Notes: generated by a model from the letters alone, not told the origin. A stretch of 64,000 nt of DNA from Proteobacteria bacterium UBA1844 (GCA_002338615.1 DDIS01000087.1:71700-135699); one strand, 5' to 3'; positions 26,109 to 35,755 are shown, counted from the stretch's first letter. A program made the numbers and translations.

Positions 26109-27341
26109 CTATACGAAAGTATCGACCAGGCCGTTCGTGGCGCGAACACGCGCCGCAGGCGTGGCATCGGGGTCAGAATCGCCGCTCTGCATGTGATGCC
26201 CGGAACTGTGCGCCGATTCACGCGCCTCGCGCTCCTGTGCACGATCCTCCACCCCTGAGTCGCTGACGTTGCAGTTACCCAGCAACAGGCCATTGTCCGC
26301 CAGCATTTCGCGTAACCTCGGAATAGCCTGCTCAAGTGCGTCGCGCGTCAGCGAATGGTGGGCGTGGAAATTGATGGTCGCCGTGTTGTCATCTATTTTG
26401 AGCTCAATGCGCACGGGTCCGAGCTCAGCCGGCGACAAGCGAAGTTCGGCATTTTGCAATTTATTGTTGGTCATGAGCAGAACCTGTTGGGAGACGGCAG
26501 AATTCCAGCCCGGCGCGTGTACGGGAACGCCAATGGAATTTCCTTGCGGCGTGACCGGCGCATTGTTGGCCATATTTGCGGGAAGAAGTTGCGCACTCCG
26601 CTCTGCGTGCATTGTTATGGTACCGGGCGCTAGTGTGGGCTGGGCGGACTGTGTCGTTACTGTTTGCGGTCGGACGCCGGCAAGCGCCTCTTCGACAGCC
26701 CCGACCTCGGCCTCCACAGGAGCGTCCGCGACCGGCAGCAGCGGCACGCTCACAGGCGTCCGACTCTCGCTCCGCAGTCGTTCGCCTGTCTCAGCACGCT
26801 GACTGCTTGCGCGTAGTGGTGGCGCCAGCATGTCCAGGTCCTCAGACTCAAGCACAGCTTCCGTATTTGAAGCGGTCGGCGGAACACCAACGTGCGGTAT
26901 GGCAGCACCGGTGATCGGCACCTGTGCGGCGGGTTGCGTGAGGCCCGGGATCTCAATCGGAGCGAGCGTGGTCTCTGGCGCCGTTGTTGCCACATCGTTA
27001 TCGAGCAACTGTGATTCCGCGGACTCTGACTCATTCGGGAAAGCCAGCTCGACGAGGGGCTCCGCCAGTGCGGGCATTCCCTCCGCTCCGACGCTTACCG
27101 TTGCCGGCATAAGCTCGCCGATCGTTTTGCTGTCAGGCAACGGCGGCAATGAATTGCCGGCACGCGGCATGTTGCCGCCGTCCAGTTCGAGCGCACCGTC
27201 AATCGACGTTTTCATCCGGCCGCCCAGGATCTGGGCGAAGTCGAAGCCCTGCAAGCCTTGTGCCGCGCCCCCTGCGACGGGATTGTCACTATTTTTCTGC
27301 GGCGCTCTCGGGCCCGGCTGCAAATTGATTTCCGGCAGCAT
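26109..27341 (-). CDS. fliK: Flagellar hook-length control protein FliK
   Basis: This 410-residue protein has a long disordered Pro/Ala/Glu-rich N-terminal part (about 1-290) that acts as the hook ruler. The C-terminal Flg_hook domain (about 295-370) carries LQNAELRLSPAELGPVRIELKIDDNTA and the LREMLADNGLLLGNCNVS end, which binds FlhB to switch export. I place the start at the ATG at 27341, 5 nt after AAGGAAG, rather than at 27374. It has its own sigma-54 promoter in the gap to fliJ. Confidence 0.9.
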   Translation of the reverse strand: MLPEINLQPGPRAPQKNSDNPVAGGAAQGLQGFDFAQILGGRMKTSIDGALELDGGNMPRAGNSLPPLPDSKTIGELMPATVSVGAEGMPALAEPLVELAFPNESESAESQLLDNDVATTAPETTLAPIEIPGLTQPAAQVPITGAAIPHVGVPPTASNTEAVLESEDLDMLAPPLRASSQRAETGERLRSESRTPVSVPLLPVADAPVEAEVGAVEEALAGVRPQTVTTQSAQPTLAPGTITMHAERSAQLLPANMANNAPVTPQGNSIGVPVHAPGWNSAVSQQVLLMTNNKLQNAELRLSPAELGPVRIELKIDDNTATINFHAHHSLTRDALEQAIPRLREMLADNGLLLGNCNVSDSGVEDRAQEREARESAHSSGHHMQSGDSDPDATPAARVRATNGLVDTFV

Positions 27342-27394
27342 GCTGCTTCCTTTTTGATTGTAATTCGGTGGCATTGGATACTAAGGTTGAAAAA

Positions 27395-27410
27395 GCAAGA
27401 TCTGTGCCAG
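27395..27410 (-). promoter_or_regulatory. Sigma-54 promoter for fliK
   Basis: On the minus strand TGGCACA, 4 bp (GATC), TTGCT gives the exact GG-N10-GC spacing. The predicted start is about 42 nt before the fliK ATG, so fliK can be transcribed apart from fliEFGHIJ. Confidence 0.8.
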
Positions 27411-27419
27411 TACGAGACA

Positions 27420-27881
27420 CTATCGCCCGCCGAAGTGGCGCTGGCCCGCAGACATCTCGTCGAGCGTCCGTTGTTCCTGCCGATCACGCGCGACTCGCTC
27501 TTCTTCCCGGAAGCGCTCCAGAACACGTTGCAAGGACTCCAGGCGCTGGCGCTTGACCATCCAGCGACGGCGGTGCGTTGCAACCGATTTCTCACAATCC
27601 CTGATGATCGTGCTCTGTGAACGGACAGCATTGTCGAGCCGGCCGAGAAAGCGCTGGTAGTCTTGCCACTGTGCGGCCGGAATACTGCTGATGTCGCGTG
27701 TTCTGCCTGCATAGGTGTGTCGATGTGCATACAATTCGCCAAGCCGGCTTCGTTGTTCATCCAGCCGTGACTGCACCTTTCCTGCAAGCACCGCACTCTT
27801 GCGTTCTTCGGCTTCCGCAATAGCCAGAATTCTTGTCATACGTCGGATCCTTGTTTTAATCATCTGGTTTTCATCGTTCAT
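27420..27881 (-). CDS. fliJ: Flagellar export protein FliJ
   Basis: The 153-residue protein is almost entirely charged coiled coil (Arg/Glu/Gln-rich), the FliJ fold that sits inside the FliI hexamer like an ATPase gamma stalk. An internal ATG (MIKTRIRRM) is also possible. It lies between fliI (17 bp) and fliK. Identification rests on length, composition and gene order. Confidence 0.88.
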   Translation of the reverse strand: MNDENQMIKTRIRRMTRILAIAEAEERKSAVLAGKVQSRLDEQRSRLGELYAHRHTYAGRTRDISSIPAAQWQDYQRFLGRLDNAVRSQSTIIRDCEKSVATHRRRWMVKRQRLESLQRVLERFREEERVARDRQEQRTLDEMSAGQRHFGGR

Positions 27882-27898
27882 TCAAGAAATTTCGATCA

Positions 27899-29299
27899 TC
27901 ATGATTCGTCGACTTTGCCGCTACCTGCCGCAAACAGGCTGCGCAGCGCCTTGAGGCTGCTGGCTGTATCGACACACTCGTTGTGGTGCTGGCGCATAAA
28001 TTCTGTAATAGCCGGCCAAAGTGCTATTGCCTCATCGAGTTGCGGATTTGAACCCGCCTGGTACGCGCCTACCGAGACCAGGTCACGGTTTTGCTGGTAG
28101 GTCGAGTAGACCTGTCGAAAACGCGAAACGAGTTGTTGTTGCGGCGGCTGGATAAATTTGGCCATTGCCCGACTGACGGACGATTCGATATCAATGGCAG
28201 GATAGACTCCCGCGTCCGCCATACTCCGCGACAGGACAATATGCCCGTCCAGGATCGCGCGAGCGGCGTCGACGATCGGGTCGTTCTGGTCGTCACCTTC
28301 CGCAAGTACTGTGTAGATTGCGGAGATCGAGCCGCCGCCGGCACCGCTATTGCCAGCACGTTCGACAAGCTGCGGCAACTTCGCAAATACGGATGGCGGG
28401 TAACCCTTGGTCGCCGGCGGCTCACCGATCGCGAGCGCGACTTCACGTTGCGCCTGTGCGAAGCGCGTCAAAGAGTCCATGAGCAGCAGGACATTCTTGC
28501 CCTGGTCGCGGAAATATTCGGCGATCGCAGTGGTTAGCCAGGCACCGTGCAAACGCATCAGTGGCGTATCGTCGGCGGGCGTTGCAATGGCGACCGCTTT
28601 TTTCCGGCCTGCCTCTCCCAACGACTCCTCGATGAACTCCCGTACCTCGCGGCCACGCTCACCAATCAGCCCGACAACCACGACGTCGGCGTCCGTGTTG
28701 CGCGTGATCATGCCGAGCAACATGCTCTTCCCGACGCCGCTCCCGGCAAACAGGCCGATGCGCTGGCCACGGCCTATTGACAACATCGAGTTGATCGAGC
28801 GCACGCCAACATCCAACAGGGTGCGGATCGGCTGCCTCTGCAGCGGATTTATTGGTTTGCCAAACAATGAAACCAGCGCGCCGGACTGTACGGGCGGCCC
28901 GCCGTCCAGCGGATCGCCACGGCCATCGAGAACGCGACCGAGCAACTCGTCGCCCACGCGGACTTCCGGCGTTCCCGACACGGGGATCACACGGGCATTC
29001 GGCCCGACGCCACGCATGTCACCGACGGGCATGAGAAAAAGACGTTCTCCGGAGAACCCGACGACTTCCGTTTCAATTTTCCGGCCATCGGCCGCTACGA
29101 CGTCGCAGCGCCCGCCGAGCTCCGCATGACAGCCTTCCGCTTCCATCGCGAGTCCGACGGTCCGTCGCAGTACACCCTCGACCGTCAGCGTCGGCGCACA
29201 ATCTGCGGCCTTGTCGGTGTAGGCGCCGAGTTTGAGCGCACGTTCGAGACTGCGATTCAAATTCGGGCCACGAAGTACGGTGGTATCCTCGGCATTCAT
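27899..29299 (-). CDS. fliI: Flagellum-specific ATPase FliI
   Basis: This 466-residue AAA-type ATPase powers type III export. Walker A AGSGVGKS is at 185-192, Walker B LLLMDSLTRFAQAQREVALAIGEPPATKGYPPSVFAKLPQL follows, and the F1-like arginine-containing C-terminal domain is complete. The frame is open 54 codons upstream, but the ATG at 29299 matches the family and overlaps the fliH stop by 4 bp. Confidence 0.97.
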   Translation of the reverse strand: MNAEDTTVLRGPNLNRSLERALKLGAYTDKAADCAPTLTVEGVLRRTVGLAMEAEGCHAELGGRCDVVAADGRKIETEVVGFSGERLFLMPVGDMRGVGPNARVIPVSGTPEVRVGDELLGRVLDGRGDPLDGGPPVQSGALVSLFGKPINPLQRQPIRTLLDVGVRSINSMLSIGRGQRIGLFAGSGVGKSMLLGMITRNTDADVVVVGLIGERGREVREFIEESLGEAGRKKAVAIATPADDTPLMRLHGAWLTTAIAEYFRDQGKNVLLLMDSLTRFAQAQREVALAIGEPPATKGYPPSVFAKLPQLVERAGNSGAGGGSISAIYTVLAEGDDQNDPIVDAARAILDGHIVLSRSMADAGVYPAIDIESSVSRAMAKFIQPPQQQLVSRFRQVYSTYQQNRDLVSVGAYQAGSNPQLDEAIALWPAITEFMRQHHNECVDTASSLKALRSLFAAGSGKVDES

Positions 29300-29883
29300 C
29301 GGCGCTGGTCTCCTGCGATACTTTGCATCAGGGAGTTCAAGCGCGCCTCCGCGCTCGCGTCTATGCGGGAGTTGTCCGTTGTTACTGTACAGCCACCCGC
29401 AGACATCAGCGGATCTTCGACAATTGTCCAGGCCGGCTCGCCTTCCGCCGGTGCCAGGCATTCGCGCACGATTTTCGCATCACTGGGATGCAGATGTAGT
29501 TGTACGTGGCGGCTCGCTATCGGCAGTAAGCCGATGGCCTCACGCACTACACCGATGATGTGACTGGGTTCCTGGCTGATTTCACGACGGAACAGCTGTC
29601 GCACCGCCGTCATCGCCAGGTCCACAAGTTGCTTCACAACCTGCTCATCCAACTCGTCGAACGGCCGTCCGAGTGCGTGCAACAGAGTGTCGATGCGCTG
29701 CACGCGTTCTTTCACCAGCGCGTCGCCTGCTGCCAGCCCCTCGGCATGTCCAGCCTGCCAGGCCTCGTCATAGGCGTCCTTTTGCATCGCCTCGAGGCGA
29801 CCGGCGGTCAGGTAACCATCGCCGTCACTACCGTCAATGGCTGGGACACGCCAGCGCTCGGCTGCTGCTGTGCCCTCAGACAT
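29296..29883 (-). CDS. fliH: Flagellar export regulator FliH
   Basis: The 195-residue protein has a central Gly/Ala-rich helix (AWQAGHAEGLAAGDA, the GxxxG region), followed by the FliH/YscL domain (LVDLAMTAVRQLFRREISQEP, HLHPSDAKIVRECL, GGCTVTTDNSRIDASAEARLNSLMQSI). It inhibits FliI and ties it to the C-ring. I start it at 29883 (MSEGTAAAERW), 8 bp inside fliG, rather than at 30012. Confidence 0.9.
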   Translation of the reverse strand: MSEGTAAAERWRVPAIDGSDGDGYLTAGRLEAMQKDAYDEAWQAGHAEGLAAGDALVKERVQRIDTLLHALGRPFDELDEQVVKQLVDLAMTAVRQLFRREISQEPSHIIGVVREAIGLLPIASRHVQLHLHPSDAKIVRECLAPAEGEPAWTIVEDPLMSAGGCTVTTDNSRIDASAEARLNSLMQSIAGDQRR

Positions 29884-30886
29884 ATTCGTCGTTGCCCTGG
29901 CCGAGATCGATATCGCCGGCATCTGCAAGTCGGCGGGCAACGTCAAGAATTTCTTTCTGTGACACCTCGACCTCGGAAAGCTTGATCGGACCCTTGGCTT
30001 CCATGTCCTCACGCAACAGGGTCGCTGCGCGCTTTGACATGTTATTCATAATCTTGTCGCCAACCGCCGGGTCGCAGCCTTTCAATGCAACCACGAGCAG
30101 GTCGTTGGACACTTCGCGTAACAATGCCTGGATGCCGCGATCATCAACATTGAGGAGCGTATCGAACGTAAACATCATTTCGGCGATACGCTCCGATACT
30201 TCGGCATCTTTTTCCTTGATCTGTTCGAGCAATGCCTGGCCACGGTCCAGCTTCAGGGCGTTGACGATATCCGCCGCTACTTTTTCACCGCCTACCTTGC
30301 GCGCAGCGCCGGCACCCGTATGCGATGACTTGCTTGCAATCAGGTTCTCAATTTCGGCCAGCGCGCTCTGCTGCACATCGGACAGGGTCGCAACACGCAT
30401 CAGAATGTCGGACCGACTTTCATCCGGCAGGCGTTCGATCACCTCGGCTGCCTGTTGCGAATTGAGATACGCCAGGACGATCGCTACAATTTGCGGATGC
30501 TCATCCTTCACGATCTCGACTACGTCACGCGAACTCATCCACTTTAGTGATTCAAGGCTGTTTGCATCATCGCCGGACATGATTCGATCGATAAACGCGT
30601 TGGCTTTGCTCTGGCCAAACGCATTGCCAAGAATCGTACGGACATAGTCCTGGGTATCAACGCCCAGGTTGACATTATCTTCAACGTCAGTGATAAATCC
30701 GTCGAGAACACCGTCCGCGTCCTCGCGGGTAACATTCTTCATTGCCGCCATTGCAGTACCAATCGCCTGCACCTCATCGGCATTCATGAAGCGCAGCACC
30801 TCGGCTGCTTCCTGTTCACCGAGGGTCATCAGAAGCAAGGCCGCTCGTTGGGTTCCACTGCTCCGCATGCGCGCTACCTCAGTCAT
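29876..30886 (-). CDS. fliG: Flagellar motor switch protein FliG
   Basis: The 336-residue protein has three FliG domains: N-terminal MS-ring binding (RAALLLMTLGEQEAAEVLRFM), middle FliM binding (HPQIVAIVLAYLNSQQAAEVIERLP, which contains the EHPQ motif), and C-terminal torque domain with the charged helix (NNMSKRAATLLREDMEAKGPIKLSEVEVSQKEIL). It overlaps fliF by 8 bp. Confidence 0.97.
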   Translation of the reverse strand: MTEVARMRSSGTQRAALLLMTLGEQEAAEVLRFMNADEVQAIGTAMAAMKNVTREDADGVLDGFITDVEDNVNLGVDTQDYVRTILGNAFGQSKANAFIDRIMSGDDANSLESLKWMSSRDVVEIVKDEHPQIVAIVLAYLNSQQAAEVIERLPDESRSDILMRVATLSDVQQSALAEIENLIASKSSHTGAGAARKVGGEKVAADIVNALKLDRGQALLEQIKEKDAEVSERIAEMMFTFDTLLNVDDRGIQALLREVSNDLLVVALKGCDPAVGDKIMNNMSKRAATLLREDMEAKGPIKLSEVEVSQKEILDVARRLADAGDIDLGQGNDEYV

Positions 30887-32516
30887 TGCCTGCTACCCAT
30901 TTTCTTACCAGTTGTGCGACACGTGCCGGATCACTACCGGTGATGTTCTTTGCAGCCGCTACTTTTTCATCGAAGCTGACCGAGCCGACCCCACCGGATG
31001 CTCCGGCCAGCCGGGTAACATTCGTTGCCGCCGGAAGATTGCCCGAACTGCCGAGGTATTCACCTGCGAGCGGCGATGGACCATGGTTCGCCATAACAGT
31101 CCGCAGCATGGGCCGAACGATGCCGAACGCAATGGCAAGTACCAGCAGTGCGCCCAGTACCTGTTTCGCCATGTCACGCAGCACCGGCTTTTCCCAGAAC
31201 GCCGGCGGCTCGATGTCATCGGCCACTTCCACATGGTGAAACGACTCGCCAAGTACGACGACCGTGTCCCCGCGTGCTTCGTTGAATCCGACCGCTTCCT
31301 TGATGAGTGTCGTGTAGCTCGCGATGGTTTTCTCATCGAGACCGGTCGTTTCGCTGGCTGAATCCTCGTTCCCGCCGTCGTCGACAAGGACCGCCACAGA
31401 CAGTTTTACGATACGACCGGTCTGTGGGCGCGTGTGACTGATTGTGCGATCGACTTCGTAGTTTCGGGTACTGGTCCGCGTGCTGTTTTGCAGGTCTGAT
31501 GCAGACGGACCGACGAGGTTTTCAAGCTCGTCACCAGTCGCCTCGGGAGGTTGATTGCTAAGGGCGCCGGGAACGCCAACGGCGACATTGCCGTTGCCCA
31601 TGCGCAGGTCTTCACTGACTCGTTCGCTGCGCACCACCGAATTTTCGGGATCATACGACTCTCGTGTTTTCTCAGTTACGGTGAAATCGACGTCGGCAAC
31701 AACCTGCGCCCTGATTCGCCCTGGGCCCACGATAGGCGTAAGCATGTCCTCAATACGCGCCTTGTAGGTTGCCTCCAGTTTACGTGTGTACTTGAACTGG
31801 TTGTTGGCCTCTGCATTCATTGACTGTTGCCCGGAGCTGAGCAAGCTGCCGTATTGATCGACCACCGTGACGTTCTTCGGCATGAGGTCCGGCACACTTG
31901 CTGCAACCAGGTTTACGATTGCCATGGCCTCGTCTTCCTCGAGTAGCCGGCCACGGTAGAGGTGAACCAGTACGGACGCACTTGCGGTCTTCTGCTGGCG
32001 AATGAAGGATGACTGTTTTGGTACCGCGAGATGCACCCTGGCATCTCGAACATTGCCAAGACTGGAGATCGTGCGAGCCAGTTCAGCCTCGAGTGCGTGC
32101 TGGTAACGCGCGTTCTCCATGAACTGGCTTACGCCAAAGCTCGATTGATCCTGCAAGAGGTCCATACCAGCCGTGGCACTGCCCGGCAGTCCCTGCGCAG
32201 CCAGTTGCATACGTGCATTATGCAATGACGATTCAGGCACCAGTACAGCACCGCTTGTCTCGTCCAGTTTGTATTTGATGTTCGCCGTTCGCAGCGCCTC
32301 AACAATTTCTGCCTCTTCGCCCGCCTCGAGGTTGCCATAAAGCGTGGTGAAGCCCGGCGTCTGCGACCAAAGCACAATCGCAAACCCTGCAGCAACGGCA
32401 GCAGCGACTCCAATAAGCAGCAACACCTGGTGCACGGCCGGAATCTTCAGCACGCCCCCCAAACTGAGGTTGCTGGCAAGCGATTGTGGGCTCTGTATTG
32501 CGTTCTTCTTATCCAT
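30879..32516 (-). CDS. fliF: Flagellar MS-ring protein FliF
   Basis: The 545-residue protein has an N-terminal membrane helix (about 26-48), the YscJ-like ring-building domain (GLPGSATAGMDLLQDQSSFGVSQFMENARYQHALEAELARTI region) and a second helix near 440-460. A cytoplasmic tail follows that binds FliG. The C-terminus is intact (RVAQLVRKWVAGND). The gene lies 35 bp after fliE. Confidence 0.96.
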   Translation of the reverse strand: MDKKNAIQSPQSLASNLSLGGVLKIPAVHQVLLLIGVAAAVAAGFAIVLWSQTPGFTTLYGNLEAGEEAEIVEALRTANIKYKLDETSGAVLVPESSLHNARMQLAAQGLPGSATAGMDLLQDQSSFGVSQFMENARYQHALEAELARTISSLGNVRDARVHLAVPKQSSFIRQQKTASASVLVHLYRGRLLEEDEAMAIVNLVAASVPDLMPKNVTVVDQYGSLLSSGQQSMNAEANNQFKYTRKLEATYKARIEDMLTPIVGPGRIRAQVVADVDFTVTEKTRESYDPENSVVRSERVSEDLRMGNGNVAVGVPGALSNQPPEATGDELENLVGPSASDLQNSTRTSTRNYEVDRTISHTRPQTGRIVKLSVAVLVDDGGNEDSASETTGLDEKTIASYTTLIKEAVGFNEARGDTVVVLGESFHHVEVADDIEPPAFWEKPVLRDMAKQVLGALLVLAIAFGIVRPMLRTVMANHGPSPLAGEYLGSSGNLPAATNVTRLAGASGGVGSVSFDEKVAAAKNITGSDPARVAQLVRKWVAGND

Positions 32517-32551
32517 GATTCCTCAGGTATCCTTCCATCCATGTCCGCGCA

Positions 32552-32872
32552 TTACACGGGCATATTCATGATGTCCTGGTACGCCTGTACCAGTTTGTTA
32601 CGAACCTCCGTGACTGCCCGGAACGACAGGTCCGCTTTTTGCCCCGCAATCATTACTTCTGCGAGGCTGGCATTGCCGGTGCCATTCTCAAATCCGGTCT
32701 TAAGGTAACTGGCGTGCTGTTGCGCATCATTCACCGCATTCAAGCTATTGCTCAGCAAAGAACCAAAATCGGGACGGCCGGGCCCGCCAGTCGGCTCGGT
32801 CGGCGGGATTTGCAGACTTTTGCCGAGTGTGCGGATCTGGTCTAACAGTTGCGCCGAGCTAATCTCATTCAT
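32552..32872 (-). CDS. fliE: Flagellar hook-basal body protein FliE
   Basis: This 106-residue protein links the MS ring to the rod. The C-terminal half matches the family (SLAEVMIAGQKADLSFRAVTEVRNKLVQAYQDIMNMPV). The frame is open to 33205 inside fleR, but the ATG at 32872 is the family start and overlaps the fleR stop by 8 bp. Confidence 0.95.
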   Translation of the reverse strand: MNEISSAQLLDQIRTLGKSLQIPPTEPTGGPGRPDFGSLLSNSLNAVNDAQQHASYLKTGFENGTGNASLAEVMIAGQKADLSFRAVTEVRNKLVQAYQDIMNMPV

Positions 32873-34220
32873 GACTTTCTCCAGGCACCGCAATGCCGAG
32901 TTGCCGCATGCGTGCCAGCTTGTATCGAAGAGTTCTTGGACTGATCTCGAGTTCATCCGCGACCGCGCTTCGCTTGCCCCCGTTCGCGACCAAAGCGCGT
33001 TGAATACAAGCAAATTCATGGACCGCCAGTTCCCGGTGCAAGCCACTCTCTGCGAGCGCATCTGCGGTCGTCGTATCCGCTTCGAACGCAAGATCGCTGT
33101 CGCGCAGCTCCGCATTGACCGAGAGTATTGCGCTGCGTTGCACCAGGTTGTCGAGTTCCCGCACGTTGCCCGGCCAGTCATGGCGCAAGAGCCGCTGCTC
33201 GGCACAGGTCGTGAACCGACGATTCCGGTCGTGGCGTTTTAAGAACAACTCTGCCAGCGGAACGATATCCGCAGGACGATCGCGCAGAGCCGGGATATGC
33301 AATGGCAGGACGTTCAGCCGGTAGTAGAGATCCTCACGAAATTTTCCCGCCGCAACCCACTCGCGTAAATTTCGGTTCGTTGCCGTCAAAACTCGTACAT
33401 TCAGTGGTACCGGCGCGGAGGCACCGATGCGCTCGACTTCTTTTTCCTGGATCACACGCAGTAATTTGGCTTGCAGGCCAAGATCCATTTCCGAAATTTC
33501 GTCCAGCAGCAATGTGCCCTGGTTCGCTTGCTCGAACTTGCCCGCGTGGGCCCGGGTTGCCCCGGTAAATGCACCTTTTTCGTGGCCGAAAAGCAGGGCC
33601 TCAAGCATGTTCTCAGGAATCGCGGCACAGTTGATGGCAATGAAAGGTCCATGCCTGCGGTGCGAGTGAGCATGCATATAGCGAGCCAGCACCTCTTTGC
33701 CTGACCCACTCTCTCCGGAAATCGTTACAGTCACATCCGTTGCCGCCACCCGGCGCGCGGTGACAAACAGTTCCCTGGACCTTGTATCAATCGCCAGCGG
33801 GTCGGACATGTGTTGCCCTGGCGCAAAGTATTTTTCCACGACCATGGTCAGACGCGACGTATCAAGCGGTTTGACGAGATAATCGGTTGCCCCATCGCGC
33901 ATGACATCGACCGCATGTTCAATTGAGCCGGCACTGGCCATGACGACCGCGGGTACGCCTGGATACCTGTCCTGAATGGTTTGCAGCAGAGAGCTGCCCG
34001 CAACCGGGTTTTGCTCGAACTCACTGAATACCAGGCCTACCCGCTCGCGGCTCAGGACCTCGAGCGCGTCGCTGGCATTAGCGGCCGCTACGACACGCCT
34101 TGATTGCTCCGACAGCGCAGCAAGCACTGCCTCGCGCAAATTTTGATCCTGGTCAACAACCAGGATGCAGGAATCTGTCAATTCGGACAAAGCGCCCCTC
34201 ACTTGTCGGCTTGCCGACAT
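32865..34220 (-). CDS. fleR: FleR-type sigma-54 response regulator with Glu at the phospho-acceptor site
   Basis: The 451-residue protein has three parts: a receiver domain (about 15-130), a sigma-54 AAA+ domain (GESGSGKE Walker A, GAFTGA loop, LLDEISEM) and a Fis-type helix-turn-helix (RSAVADELEISPRTLRYKLARMRQLG). In other gammaproteobacteria it activates hook and basal-body genes. The usual phospho-acceptor Asp is replaced by Glu67 (GLVFSEFEQ aligns with LVLSDIRMP). The acidic pocket (VVDQDQ) and the conserved Lys (YLVKPL) are kept. Glu at this site often mimics phosphorylation. The histidine kinase gene fleS, normally between fleQ and fleR, is absent. A strong sigma-54 promoter lies directly upstream, and the stop overlaps fliE. 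Confidence 0.9.
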   Translation of the reverse strand: MSASRQVRGALSELTDSCILVVDQDQNLREAVLAALSEQSRRVVAAANASDALEVLSRERVGLVFSEFEQNPVAGSSLLQTIQDRYPGVPAVVMASAGSIEHAVDVMRDGATDYLVKPLDTSRLTMVVEKYFAPGQHMSDPLAIDTRSRELFVTARRVAATDVTVTISGESGSGKEVLARYMHAHSHRRHGPFIAINCAAIPENMLEALLFGHEKGAFTGATRAHAGKFEQANQGTLLLDEISEMDLGLQAKLLRVIQEKEVERIGASAPVPLNVRVLTATNRNLREWVAAGKFREDLYYRLNVLPLHIPALRDRPADIVPLAELFLKRHDRNRRFTTCAEQRLLRHDWPGNVRELDNLVQRSAILSVNAELRDSDLAFEADTTTADALAESGLHRELAVHEFACIQRALVANGGKRSAVADELEISPRTLRYKLARMRQLGIAVPGESHE

Positions 34221-34242
34221 ACATTTGCTTTACAAACGTATA

Positions 34243-34259
34243 AGCAAGTTGCGTGCCAA
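34243..34259 (-). promoter_or_regulatory. Sigma-54 promoter for fleR-fliEFGHIJ
   Basis: On the minus strand TTGGCACG, 4 bp (CAAC), TTGCTT matches the sigma-54 consensus with exact GG-N10-GC spacing. The predicted start is near 34232, about 12 nt before the fleR ATG. FleQ is the expected activator. Confidence 0.88.
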
Positions 34260-34363
34260 TATGGCTATTACTTTATTTTCAAGGAGTTATGGCGGTTCTG
34301 AAAATATTTTGCGTCAAGAAAATGACGCTTCGGGTGCGGCTGCGCGGCAGCGTCGTACAGTTC

Positions 34364-35692
34364 CTAGCTGGCGAGCTGGTACTTGCCAATTTTTTCGACC
34401 AACGTCGTGCGCTGCATGGACAGGAGACGCGCCGCCTTCGCGACAACGCCACCTGACGCTTGCATCGCCTGACCGATAAGGTCCTGCTCGACAGCTTGCA
34501 GATGCTGCTTAAGATTGATGTGGCCCATCTGCAGCGCACTGGAGACGATGGTCGGAGGCGCATCGTTTTCGTCCGATAGTTCACTGGTGTAGCGCGCAGG
34601 CAAATCGGCGAGCTCGATGGTGCCCTGGGGTTTGACAATCGCGAGACGTTCAACGAGGTTTGAGAGTTCGCGGATATTTCCCGGCCAACGATACATCGCA
34701 AGGACGTTCATTACCGCGGGACTCATGCGTAGAGAGTCCGGCTCCTCACCTGACCGTGCCAAAAGCAATTCGTCAACCAGCTGCGGCAAATCACTGACGC
34801 GCTGGTACAGCGGCGGCATTTCGATCGGAAAGACATTCAGGCGATAGAACAGGTCCTCGCGAAAGCGCCCTTCCTTGATCGCCAGCGGCAGGTCAACGTG
34901 CGTTGCCGCCACGACGCGTACGTCACAGTCCTGCAGGTGGTTACTGCCAACCCGTTCGAAGCTTCTTTCCTGCAGTACGCGCAGTAGTTTGACTTGCATG
35001 TCCATGCTCATCTCACCGATCTCGTCGAGGAACAGGGTGCCGCCTTGCGCGAGTTCGAAGCGACCCTGGCGCGAACTGATTGCCCCGGTAAACGAACCCT
35101 TCTCATGACCAAACAACTCACTTTCGAGCAGCTCAGCCGGAATTGCGCCGCAGTTGATCGGTACGAACGGCTTGTCGGAACGCGCTGAAAGATCGTGGAT
35201 CGTGCGAGCGACAAGCTCCTTGCCCGTGCCGGACTGACCGGTAATCAACACAGTGGTATCGAAGTCGGCGACTTGCTCGATCAGATTGCGGACCTGCCGG
35301 ATGGGGTGCGAGCTGCCCGTTATGCGCTGCCGGCGTTCGGTACCCTGATAGCGCTCGGCACGGTTCAGCAGTCGCTGTAACTGCCCGCGCCCGGCTGGCC
35401 TGGCCAGTTTCCAACTCGGGCCGGCATCGGCAAGCGCCTGCTCGAAGTGGCATATAAAAGGCAGGGACGGGTGCCGGCGCCGAATCTCGCTGACGGTCTT
35501 CGCGAGCAGGGGTTTATCGGTGATATCGCCAATAAGGACCGCAATGCCCGCACCACTCAATTTGCACTTTTCGGCATCGGCGACGACGGGCTCGTAACCC
35601 AGAAAGCGCAGACGATCAGAATAGCTGGCGGCACGTTCGCTGTCAGTGTCAAGTACCCAGACTCTTCCGCGATCCTGCTTTCCGCCTGACAT
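34364..35692 (-). CDS. fleQ: Master flagellar regulator FleQ
   Basis: This 442-residue sigma-54 activator has an N-terminal receiver-like domain without a phospho-acceptor Asp (as is normal for FleQ). An AAA+ domain follows with Walker [39 protein letters not shown] and [15 protein letters not shown], then a Fis-type HTH ([21 protein letters not shown]). The sigma-54 contact loop reads GSFTGA instead of GAFTGA. It is placed between fliT and fleR as in Pseudomonas-type clusters. A perfect CRP/Vfr site lies upstream. FleN (16380-17255) is its expected antagonist. Confidence 0.93.
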   Translation of the reverse strand: MSGGKQDRGRVWVLDTDSERAASYSDRLRFLGYEPVVADAEKCKLSGAGIAVLIGDITDKPLLAKTVSEIRRRHPSLPFICHFEQALADAGPSWKLARPAGRGQLQRLLNRAERYQGTERRQRITGSSHPIRQVRNLIEQVADFDTTVLITGQSGTGKELVARTIHDLSARSDKPFVPINCGAIPAELLESELFGHEKGSFTGAISSRQGRFELAQGGTLFLDEIGEMSMDMQVKLLRVLQERSFERVGSNHLQDCDVRVVAATHVDLPLAIKEGRFREDLFYRLNVFPIEMPPLYQRVSDLPQLVDELLLARSGEEPDSLRMSPAVMNVLAMYRWPGNIRELSNLVERLAIVKPQGTIELADLPARYTSELSDENDAPPTIVSSALQMGHINLKQHLQAVEQDLIGQAMQASGGVVAKAARLLSMQRTTLVEKIGKYQLAS

Positions 35693-35730
35693 GCCGTAAC
35701 CCCTGACCTTTTAACTTAACGTGGAGTTCG

Positions 35731-35736
35731 AGCATA
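35731..35736 (-). promoter_or_regulatory. Possible -10 element of the fleQ promoter
   Basis: TATGCT on the minus strand lies downstream of the CRP/Vfr site with no good -35 box. The assumed start, about 7 nt beyond, would put the centre of the palindrome near -41.5, the class II CRP activator position. The start itself is inferred. Confidence 0.4.
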
Positions 35737-35755
35737 GACTGATTGGCTGCAGGGA

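Noticed and set aside
29673-30647. 324-codon plus-strand ORF opposite fliG/fliH
   Set aside because: It is antisense to conserved fliG and fliH. Its translation is Ser/Arg/Thr-rich with no known domain.
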